From the NCBI GenBank assembly GCA_030770535.1, contig JASVEC010000006.1:186001-250000 (forward strand): a DNA stretch of 64,000 bases. Reading direction: 5' to 3'. A program made the position numbers and the translations under genes. The notes under the pieces were generated by a model. That model had not been told where the DNA came from. It saw nothing but the letters and a program-made list of their open reading frames with translations, and ran no database searches. Positions 56,207 to 64,000 of the stretch are shown here, piece by piece (the first letter of the stretch is position 1; each line of letters begins with the position of its first letter). This stretch comes from Batkoa obscura (Eukaryota > Entomophthoromycota > Entomophthoromycetes > Entomophthorales > Batkoaceae).

Positions 56207-57352
56207 TTAGTTTTCAAAAAGTAAGCTGAATCCTACTTTATGGGATGGTTCGTCAAGTTTAGTAGTGTCAAATGATCCACCAACAGCAACTTTGATTCCT
56301 GGTTTAACCTTTTGAGTGTAAGCTAATCCAAGTTTACCGAGGTTGCTGATTTTAGCCTAAATCGTTATTAAATATCATAATAAATATAAATAAAATAAAA
56401 GTTACCTTAACAAAAGTATCACGATCAATGAAATATTTAGTACCAACTTCAAGACCAACTGCATTAACAGTGGCTTTGCTATCCCAAGAAGCTTTGGCAC
56501 CAACTTCAATATCTGGATTTACACGTTGGTAATAAGTAGCAGCGAAGTTACCGAATGAGTCAGTCCTATTTCATGTTAGTTAAGATAGTAAAGACATTTG
56601 TAAACTTACGAGTGAATAGCAGCGTTGAAATCATGGTGGAAATAAGCTAATGAAGCATTGGTTTTAGTTACAACACCTTTTTCAATATCATAACCGGTTT
56701 CACCACCAACAAAAATACCATCTTGTCTGTAAATATGTTAGGATAATTTTTAAAATATATACTAATATTAGTACCCTGCAACAAAGTCAAGATTTAAAAG
56801 AGGACCTTTGAAAACATCAGCAGAGGTACGAACATGGGCAAGGTTATGTTTGTAGTAAACGTTAGCCTTGAGATTTTTAGTACTAAAATAGTTTAATAAC
56901 AAATTTTTAAATACAAACAATAGTTACCCAGTAGTTGGTAAATAGCTGGCTAAAAGATCAAGTTTGACACCTTTGGCAGATTTGTTTTCTAATTCAGCCT
57001 GAAGAGTCAAGTTGTTAGTGGTGGTGATTCCTTCAGTAAGGACAAAACCGTTGGCAAAGTCATTATATTTAAATTTAGCTTCACCAAAAACATGACCAGT
57101 TTTGTTATCTTGATGACCGTTAACAGTTAAGTTCTAATACGTTAAATTAATTAATAAACTATCTTTTAATATTACTTTTAATTTGTATTTCAAACCTAGT
57201 TTAGGCTTTGGGTAAAACTTATAAGAGAAAACACTTACAACACCGTTTGAAGTGGTAGTTTTAACTTCAAGTTTGGCTTGACCGACTGGATAGTCTTTAG
57301 TGAGGAGGTCTTTGACGGCTTTTGAGAGATCTGAGAAAGCAACTGGGGCCAT
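56207..57352 (-). CDS. POR1: Mitochondrial outer-membrane porin (VDAC)
   Basis: Six exons on the minus strand: 57239-57352, 56928-57133, 56775-56882, 56610-56723, 56406-56565, 56207-56356; 283 residues, exactly the usual VDAC length. It is the voltage-dependent anion channel for ATP, ADP and small metabolites. The N-terminal helix (MAPVAFSDLSKAVKDLLTKD) is followed by alternating beta strands of a 19-strand barrel: VKTTTSNGVNLTVNG, TGHVFGEAKFKY, TLQAELENKSAKGVKLDL, VGGETGYDIEKG, and the C-terminal eukaryotic-porin signature around GLAYTQKVKPGIKVAVGGSFD with end VGFSLLFEN. The sequence is well conserved and single copy here. Confidence 0.97.
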
Positions 57353-59092
57353 TTGATTTACTTTAGCGTTTATGATATGAGAAAAATTACTTATTTCTAC
57401 TACCAAAACTTGTATTTAAATGCTCAATTTAAGTTATTTCAATGATTGGTGCAGACTTACTCTTCGTGCTGCTTAATACTTCATTGGTTAAATTGCAAAA
57501 CTTTATCAATCGATACTTCTAGATTTCGTCATCAGGAAGGATAATTATTTTTATTTTAGCGCTAGCTATTTCTAGGTTAGCTCATGATCGCATCATTTTC
57601 GTCCAATCAGCTTCGATTCTCTGTTACAGATGATTAGAATAACTACTTCTTTAATCCAATAAAAGTTACCATAAACATGTTTAAAATGTTGGTTGGCTGA
57701 ATCGCATGTGTAATAATTAGGGAATTTTTCAAATTTAGACAAGTAATTTTCCAAGTGCAATAATTTAACTTTGAAAATTCGCAAGCAAAGCAAAAATTGC
57801 TTAAAACATAAAACTTAATATTATTGGTTGGCCTCGAAAAAATTTTCATTTATAAAAAATATCGAAATTTTTTTGAAACAACGTTTTAATTTCCTTAATG
57901 TAAGTTCAGTTATAATAATAAAACTATACAATATGATGAGCCTAAAAAGACATTTGCACGTCAGTCTTAATCTCTATGTAGACTAATATATCTATACCCA
58001 AATTGCTGATACATTGGTGTTAAATGCAAAACCTTTGCTGTTCAAATACTAATTATTATTTTATAGATCTTTACCCATTCCTTGTGATGGACTTTATAGT
58101 CGCTTATCAAATTTAATGCTTCAATTTGATTTATATGATGTCAAAGCGCTACTCAATTCGGCGCTGCTCGTATATATCAAGTTAACGTTATTTTTTAAAT
58201 GCAAACATTATTGTACATAATTATTTTAATAAAATTCAGATATCTTATTATTTTCTAATAAAAATTGAACTACTTTTTTGTCAACCTGTTCCTTCTTGTT
58301 AATGGTAAAGACTTTAAATAATAACATTTTTTCAAGGTTCTCATTGATTTTAATTTGTAATATAAACCAACATTAATCTAAAGATATTAGCACGACTGAT
58401 ATGAGCTATTTTGTTATTGTACAAAACACACTATTGTGATCTTGAAAATTTACTTGACACCCCAAGCTTCAATTTAAAACTGGGATATGGGGGTGTTTTT
58501 TTTGGTTTCATCACTTTTCCGTTTTTTAAGCGCTATTTAAGTGGAAAAACTGCCAGTAAAATTATTCTACTCAATAGCGCTTGAAAAATGGAAAAAGTAG
58601 TGAAATAAAAAAAAACACTGCCATATATTTGTCAAAATTAGTTTATTGTATAAAATCAAACATTACATAATTCTCAATATAAATATAAATATATTGACTT
58701 GTAAGCAACAATTATTATTTGAAAATATTTTTTTAATCTATTTTGCTTTTATTACACTTTTAATGTAACTTTTAAAACAATATAGCTGATAATAAGCTCA
58801 AGTAATATTTGAGTATTTAATAACTGGCCTAACAAATAATAAATATATTTTTTGTTTAGCATAAATTAATATTTCATTACAATAAATTATATACTAACAA
58901 TACTAAGTATAGTAGCCTATAGCTATTTTTATTTTGTATATTTAAAAGTAAAATCTAAAGTAAAATAATATAAAAATAGATCACTAGCTATTACTAAAAA
59001 ATATAAATTAAACGTAACAATAATAGTATCGGCTTTCATACAACTAACATATACAAAATAACAAATAAATATAATAAACCTTTAATTATTTC
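57353..59092. other. Intergenic, VDAC promoter and MITE fold-back
   Basis: 57353-57560 is the probable VDAC promoter. Around 58065-58190 an open stretch on the plus strand (P-C-D-G-L-Y-S-R-L-S-N-L-M-L-Q-F) looks protein-like but has no start and ends quickly. The MITE fold-back at 58485-58626 is listed. The rest is AT-rich. Confidence 0.45.
58485..58626. mobile_element. MITE fold-back variant, 142 bp (copy 11)
   Basis: The left half is the normal forward family sequence (atatgggggtg ... aagcgctatttaagtgg) and the right half is the reverse complement of that same left half (caatagcgcttgaaaaatgg ... cactgccatat). The whole forms a long hairpin, unlike the ordinary copies whose two ends share only ~20 bp. 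Confidence 0.85.
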
Positions 59093-59756
59093 TCAACTCT
59101 CACCTTGCGCATAAGTTAAAATTTTATCCAAACGATCCTGTACAATACTTAAAGTAGTATTTATTGAGCTTAATCTCCTCCTAGCATTTATTAATTTATC
59201 AATATCATTCTGTAACTTGGGAGGATGGGCCATAGCAGAATATGTACTTAATTCTATTTCAAATATAAAACACAACTATTTTAATAATAAACTAAATCCT
59301 ACCTTCTAATAATCTATTAATTACCATCTGTAATTTAACTTGACTATCTTTTACACCTAATATTCTGTTATCCAAATCTAATATTACCGGCGACATCACT
59401 TCAATCAATTGCTGGCTCAAATCATCCATTGATTTAGTATCCGCTTCATTGATATTTTCATTAGTACTTAGCGGCTCACTTTTCATACTTTCATCTGGAT
59501 TAATTTCACTTTGAGTGTTCATACTAGACCCTTTAACTTCTTTTACTTGATCTAAATCAGATTCCAAACTAACTTCCACAGATTCTTTTTTTTCTTTTTC
59601 TAAACTTTTTGTTAATAAACTTGAAGTTGGGTCTTCTAAATTGGAAGGTGTTAATTCTGGTGATTTTTCTTTTTTAAATAATTTGGAAAATTTCGATAGC
59701 TTCGATCCGCCAGCCGAAGCTTCGTTAGCCTTATTCTCTTTATTGACTTCTTTCAT
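59093..59756 (-). CDS. Snapin-like BLOC-1 subunit with extended N-terminus
   Basis: Two exons on the minus strand (59303-59756, 59093-59253), 204 residues. The C-terminal ~95 residues match SNAPIN / BLOC1S7: a coiled-coil L-D-N-R-I-L-G-V-K-D-S-Q-V-K-L-Q followed by L-Q-N-D-I-D-K-L-I-N-A-R-R-R-L and T-L-S-I-V-Q-D-R-L-D-K-I, paralleling the human V-R-E-S-Q-V-E-L and K-K-L-L-N-A-R-R-R-V blocks. BLOC-1 acts in endosomal sorting and, in yeast, Rab5 GAP recruitment. The first ~105 residues are a charged, low-complexity extension (K/E/S-rich, with L-S-K-F-S-K-L-F-K-K-E), not present in the animal protein. The acceptor aaatag|aatta is chosen because it joins the two coiled-coil halves in frame. Confidence 0.78.
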
Positions 59757-61477
59757 TTCTTTTTAATAAAAAAACAGCTTTCTAGATTTAACTTGTTTTT
59801 TTACTATGTTTAATTTTGGTGAGAACCATTGGCCAAAATAAATCACACCACTACGCCTTTTTCTTGCTGCACTATATTATCACTTGTAAGGGATATTTGA
59901 TCTTTTACATAAAGACAGTTGGTCTATAGATAGTAATACTGTAATAACCTGGTGAGTTTACTTACTAATTTATTAGTTTTAACAAATAACATTTTTTAAC
60001 ACAGTGTTTTATAGAAACGCTGTGGTTTTCATCTTTAACTGACAAGTAATGATTTTAAAAAATCATATTCACTTAAAAATTACAAACTGCAAGGTAGTTT
60101 TAAAAAGCCTTCTCAAGTTAAAATATAACATTTTATCTAAGTCTATAAAAACCATGTCTTTTATATTTTTTGGTTGACACCATTTCTTATGTTTATTATC
60201 TACTTTATTGCTCCTTTATTGCTTATAATTAGTAATGGTAGAAGATTATCACCTTTGACTTTAAAGATATGGGGATGTATTTTTTGTTTAAGATTTTTAC
60301 TGATAACCTTTCTACTCAAATAGTGCTTAAAAAATAAAAAGGTGATGAAACCTAGAAAACACCCCCATATTAAAAAAATAAAGATTCACTTTAAAATTGC
60401 ATAACCTTTAAAAAAAGAATATTGGCATTTTAGAAAGAGAGTATTGGCGTTTCAAAAGGGTGTCCTTGAAATAACTGTAAGCATTTTAGTGAATATTAAA
60501 GTATAATTACAGATCTATAAATTAAAAAGTCACAACACCGACATTCTAATTACAAAAGTGGAAATATGAAATGAGTAAGTGATTTGGAAAGACTATGAAT
60601 TATAGTTTTATTTAATATTTAAATTAGATCGCTTATGGAGAAGTAAATGGTTAGAGGAGATTTGATATAGACTTGGAAGTTGATGTTTTCTATATATATA
60701 TTCCTAAATGAAATATAATAAATTGTAGTTTTTTTTACTTTAATTGACGACTTTTTAATACTTTCTTAATAGTTATGTAATTTTTATTATCTTAGATAAG
60801 CTCTATCTTAGTTTGCGGGTATTTTTAAATTAAAATGAAGTTAAATCATTGGCTAATCAAATTAAAGTGTAAATTTAAATTAGTTAATTGTATACATAAT
60901 CAGAATATGAAAAATAAATAATAGTATTAATATAGATGATGTATTGATATAAACAATATATATAGGAACCTAATAAATATATAGCAGTTCAATATTAGTT
61001 TATATTATTTGTGAAATATAATAGGCGTAATAAAATAAAAAGACAAGAAAAGTTGGAAGAAAAGGATAAGTATGATCTTATTGAGACGACATATTTCAAA
61101 ACTAAGCAGTAAAAACCTTAGACTTTAGTATGTTTATAGTAATATGACAGCTATTTCAATTAGAGTATAACAGTTTTTTCTTATAAAAGACAAAAGAGCC
61201 AAAACCCCAAAAATAAAGTAATAGAGGTAGATAGGTAAGTATTTACCTAGCAGAGGTAATAAATGCTACAATAAATAACTAAGTTTATCTTTTATTGAAT
61301 TCATATGATATTTGCTTAGTTTTAAGGCAATGGCTATTATATTAGATAAATTTTAAAGAGTATAAAAGGTAGTAAAATTAATATTTCATAGAATCAAACC
61401 TGTTTTTATTCTAATAGTTTATAGTAGGTATATACAGCATATAAGTGTAGTTCGATTATTGATTAGTTAGAACAAAG
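59757..61477. other. Intergenic with one MITE copy
   Basis: Presumed promoter of the snapin-like gene at left, promoter of the kinase gene at right, MITE copy at 60268. Nothing else can be supported. Confidence 0.45.
60268..60370 (-). mobile_element. 107-bp MITE, copy 12 (reverse)
   Basis: ATATGGGGATG ... ACCCCCATAT with the reverse interior (gtttaagatttttactgat, actcaaatagtgctta); a few small deletions. Confidence 0.85.
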
Positions 61478-63352
61478 ATGAAAGCAAATAAGAGGATAAG
61501 TAATGTTAATATGAGAAGTGTATACCAAAAAGACCGAGAATACAAACAACAGATTTTGGAATTAATTGAGCGTAAGGAAAGTGAGAGTACTATCGAAAGT
61601 CAGATCATTGAATACATAAGATTTAGTTATACCAATACTATTCAATCTTCAATCAAAAAAGTCCATTTCCAAGCAGTAAATGTAATTCGTAGTTTGATTA
61701 AAGGTCTCATTAAACATTCAATTAAAAATAACAGTGGGAAGCACTCGATGTATTTAATTAAATTGATAATGATATATTTAAATCCCTTTTTTAATCCCTT
61801 TTTAAACTTAACTTTAATTCACTTTTTTATCAATAATATCTTAGTCCATTGTTATAATATTACTGAAGATGAACCAGATATCATTGTAGCTAACAATTTA
61901 AAGTTACCAATATTGAATTATGACAGCCTATCATTTTTAGATTTTAGGTTTAATTTTATGGATTATTTAAAGGATAATTATACTACTGCTGTTTGTGCTA
62001 AACCTGACAATAACAATTTATTAGTGAATTTAGATTTATTACTATCAACCTTAAATCTCAAATTAAGTAGCGATAATATAATTTATTTTATTAATACAAA
62101 GATCGATAGCTTAAACGATTTAATGTTTATGGGGTATGATAAAGTTAATAGGGATTATAAAATAGGTAAATATCATATGATAGTATTGTATAGTATTTAT
62201 TTAATAACATTATTATTAGAACATTTATTTATAAACCCAAGTATCAAACCAATTATTGTTACCAATAAAGTGCAAAGCAATACTATCACTATCAAAATAA
62301 TTGACCAGTTTTATACGGATTCAATGATTCATAGTTTAAAATTTAAGATATTAAACAATAGTGCTATTATGTGTTATACTATTGACAATAATTTTTATAA
62401 CAATCACAATTTAACACACAATTTTGAAGGAAATAAGGAATTTGATTTAGAAGTGAAGGACAACAATAATAAAGTAATAAGTTGTACATTAAAGCTTGAG
62501 AAGAAAATAGGACAGGGAAGTTTTGGTAAAATTTACAAATTGAAAGATCAGGCTATGGTAATCAAAAATCAAAAACAGAAGTATAGTGTAATTGAATATC
62601 ACTTACTAAAAGGCCTAAATTATAAAGATTATTTCCCAAACGTATCAACAATCTATTTTTATAACATGGATTTTTCTTTATTATTTTTAGATTATTATTC
62701 CTGTCCTACATTATTACAATATTTAAATACTTTTATCGTTAAGAAGAACAACATATCAAGCAATGTTATTGAAGTTATTTTACATCAATTAATAGATGCC
62801 ATACAATATCTACATATGAATTGGATCTTACATAATGACATAAAGATGGATAATATATTAATAGATCCTTATTCTCGCTATTCAATTAAAGTTATTGATT
62901 TCGGTAAAGCAATTGATCTAAAGCATTCATCTTCATTTACAAGCATTCAAAGTAATAGTACCACATTGTTATTTAGATCAAGGTTTATTACTGATACTCC
63001 TTTACGCAAAAACATCCAACGTAGCTCCCCGCATCAACAAGAACTAAAAAAAGAATGGCTATATCATGAAGATTTATTTGGTATCGCTGCTATCTTATAT
63101 ACATTAAAAATGCAGCAACATTTAAAATGGTTTGAATATAGCAAACGTAACGAATTATTCAAAGCAAAACCCAACTTTGATATGAATTTGAAATGTAACT
63201 ATATTTTTAATCTTTTAACTAATTCGGATTATTTTATTAAGTCGCATTTACTTTTACATAAGAAGAGTTTTGTTATTTGTATGAAGTATTTGTTTGAATA
63301 TTTTTATCCTTTGTTAACTGATGTCTTGAATACTGAGCCGGAATCAAATTAA
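61478..63352 (+). CDS. BUB1-like checkpoint protein kinase (divergent)
   Basis: Single exon, 624 residues. The kinase domain starts near 340: glycine loop I-G-Q-G-S-F-G-K-I-Y-K (~344), V-I-K lysine, catalytic loop H-N-D-I-K-M-D-N (~452), and V-I-D-F-G (~474). There is no A-P-E motif; instead the activation region is followed by W-L-Y-H-E-D-L-F-G-I-A-A-I-L-Y, like the BUB1 segment 'DYFGVAATVYCML'. L-I-D-A-I-Q-Y-L-H and L-L-Q-Y-L-N also fit BUB1. BUB1 phosphorylates histone H2A at kinetochores in the spindle checkpoint. The N-terminal 330 residues show no clear TPR/Mad3-homology region, KEN box or GLEBS motif that I can see, so this could be a lineage-specific BUB1-type kinase or another divergent kinase. 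The R of the HRD motif is N. Confidence 0.55.
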   Translation: MKANKRISNVNMRSVYQKDREYKQQILELIERKESESTIESQIIEYIRFSYTNTIQSSIKKVHFQAVNVIRSLIKGLIKHSIKNNSGKHSMYLIKLIMIYLNPFFNPFLNLTLIHFFINNILVHCYNITEDEPDIIVANNLKLPILNYDSLSFLDFRFNFMDYLKDNYTTAVCAKPDNNNLLVNLDLLLSTLNLKLSSDNIIYFINTKIDSLNDLMFMGYDKVNRDYKIGKYHMIVLYSIYLITLLLEHLFINPSIKPIIVTNKVQSNTITIKIIDQFYTDSMIHSLKFKILNNSAIMCYTIDNNFYNNHNLTHNFEGNKEFDLEVKDNNNKVISCTLKLEKKIGQGSFGKIYKLKDQAMVIKNQKQKYSVIEYHLLKGLNYKDYFPNVSTIYFYNMDFSLLFLDYYSCPTLLQYLNTFIVKKNNISSNVIEVILHQLIDAIQYLHMNWILHNDIKMDNILIDPYSRYSIKVIDFGKAIDLKHSSSFTSIQSNSTTLLFRSRFITDTPLRKNIQRSSPHQQELKKEWLYHEDLFGIAAILYTLKMQQHLKWFEYSKRNELFKAKPNFDMNLKCNYIFNLLTNSDYFIKSHLLLHKKSFVICMKYLFEYFYPLLTDVLNTEPESN

Positions 63353-63386
63353 AATTTACTCAATTTTGACTAAATTATTTAAAAAA

Positions 63387-63440
63387 AATCGCATTTTATT
63401 GGTTAAAAGATATAGAATTTAATCGCATTTTATTGGTTAA
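63387..63440. promoter_or_regulatory. Direct 20-bp repeat with inverted CCAAT boxes
   Basis: A 20-bp sequence occurs at 63387-63406 and again at 63421-63440; each copy contains attggttaa, the complement of a CCAAT box. The pair lies between the kinase stop and the next start codon, so it may act in the promoter of the DUF1115 gene. Confidence 0.45.
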
Positions 63441-63522
63441 TATAGCATTAATAAAATTAATACATATCTATACAAACTTTCTAGTATTTTTTATTTTGTT
63501 TTTTAATTCACTAAAGTTCAAA

Positions 63523-63885
63523 ATGAGCTCTTTAATATACATGATAACATTTCAAATGCATCACATCTATTCGGAAAAAAAGAAAGAAAAGATCCTCAAA
63601 TTAGCCAAAAGATTAAATATAACTGGAGTTTATAAGTTTGGTAAACCTGGGAGGCTAATTTTATTTGAGCCGGAAGAAGACAAAAATTTATCTATATTTG
63701 AAAAAGAAATTAAAAGCTTAAATTGGCAAACCTGTACAGTCACTTTAAGAAGGGTATTTCATCCTTCCCAGTTTGTCCTTTTTAATCAATTTGTTTCTGT
63801 GGAATCAGATGTAGAGCTAAGAGAATTGTTGATTCAACATGAGTTGAAAGATATATGGCATGAGTTAACTGGATTCAAAAATTAA
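63523..63885 (+). CDS. DUF1115 (RWDD2 C-terminal) protein without an RWD domain
   Basis: A frame of 120 codons from MSSLIYMITFQ. The core H-H-I-Y-S-E-K-K-K-E-K-I-L-K-L-A-K-R-L with G-V-Y-K-F-G-K-P-G-R-L-I and L-N-W-Q-T-C matches the C-terminal domain of RWDD2A/B (human H-H-I-Y-N-K and G-K-P-G-V-V ... K-L-N-W-K). The family role is unknown. The usual N-terminal RWD domain is missing: only 170 bp separate this start from the kinase stop, and a hydrophobic stretch upstream (from 63433) does not look like RWD. Either it is a stand-alone DUF1115 gene, or it has distant upstream exons. An alternative start at 63433 adds 30 residues with a TM-like segment. Confidence 0.65.
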   Translation: MSSLIYMITFQMHHIYSEKKKEKILKLAKRLNITGVYKFGKPGRLILFEPEEDKNLSIFEKEIKSLNWQTCTVTLRRVFHPSQFVLFNQFVSVESDVELRELLIQHELKDIWHELTGFKN

Positions 63886-64000
63886 CAAGAATAAATAGTA
63901 ATAGTGATGTAATATGTTATTTTAATTTTAAATTATAATAAAATAAAGATGAGGTAATCAATTGATTTAAATTAGTTTATATCTTCTACATATAAAAAAG

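Noticed and set aside
58065-58190. Open stretch resembling a conserved protein segment
   Set aside because: No start, no splice partners and no recognised motif; kept only as a note.

Overview
The window is a strongly AT-rich nuclear segment of a fungus. The evidence is a full-length alpha-aminoadipate reductase (LYS2, the fungal lysine route), a GH18 chitinase, a CRH-type GH16 wall enzyme with a chitin-binding domain, a pair of fungal-specific transcription-factor-domain proteins, and many short (about 44-60 bp) GT-AG introns with CTAAC/CTAAT-like branch sites. Dense introns in housekeeping genes and very low GC suggest an early-diverging filamentous lineage (a Conidiobolus-like zoopagomycete would fit), but that placement is inference.

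Layout. 0-4.7 kb: a secreted cysteine-rich protein gene and, cut by the left edge, apparently the first codons of a tandem paralogue, then non-coding DNA with two small inverted-repeat elements. 4.7-12.1 kb: a compact housekeeping block: UBA3 (NEDD8 E1), IMP4 (rRNA processing), COG4 (Golgi tethering), mL43 (mitoribosome) and a C9orf85-like Zn-ribbon protein. 12.1-18 kb: a transposon graveyard with four copies of a 107-bp MITE and a 3.26-kb DDE transposon carrying two nested insertions. 18-21.4 kb: cytidine deaminase and glutamate-cysteine ligase. 22.9-34.3 kb: an inverted duplication whose arms hold two copies of a transcription-factor-like gene and the chitinase 3' end; the spacer holds the rest of the chitinase, a four-TM protein and the GH16 gene. 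34.9-53.5 kb: a second, mirror-image arrangement around LYS2, with an amidohydrolase gene and a decayed gene made of repeated helix-turn-helix units on each side, plus a third amidohydrolase on the right. 55-63.9 kb: cofilin, VDAC/porin, a snapin-like BLOC-1 protein, a BUB1-like kinase and a DUF1115 protein.

The genes do not form one pathway. Housekeeping genes alternate in strand, with convergent 3' ends and short divergent promoters. The middle 30 kb is shaped by inverted duplication followed by gene conversion: a chimeric amidohydrolase, one copy with a premature stop, a truncated chitinase, and paired transcription-factor genes that are nearly identical except for a mosaic 3' end. The likely undescribed items are (1) the roughly 80-residue-period HTH repeat array, (2) the TA-flanked MITE family with its candidate DDE transposase partner, and (3) the LYS2-centred mirror duplication. 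All spliced models below were built by eye; exon lengths sum to whole codons for every model given. Nothing has been checked against a database.
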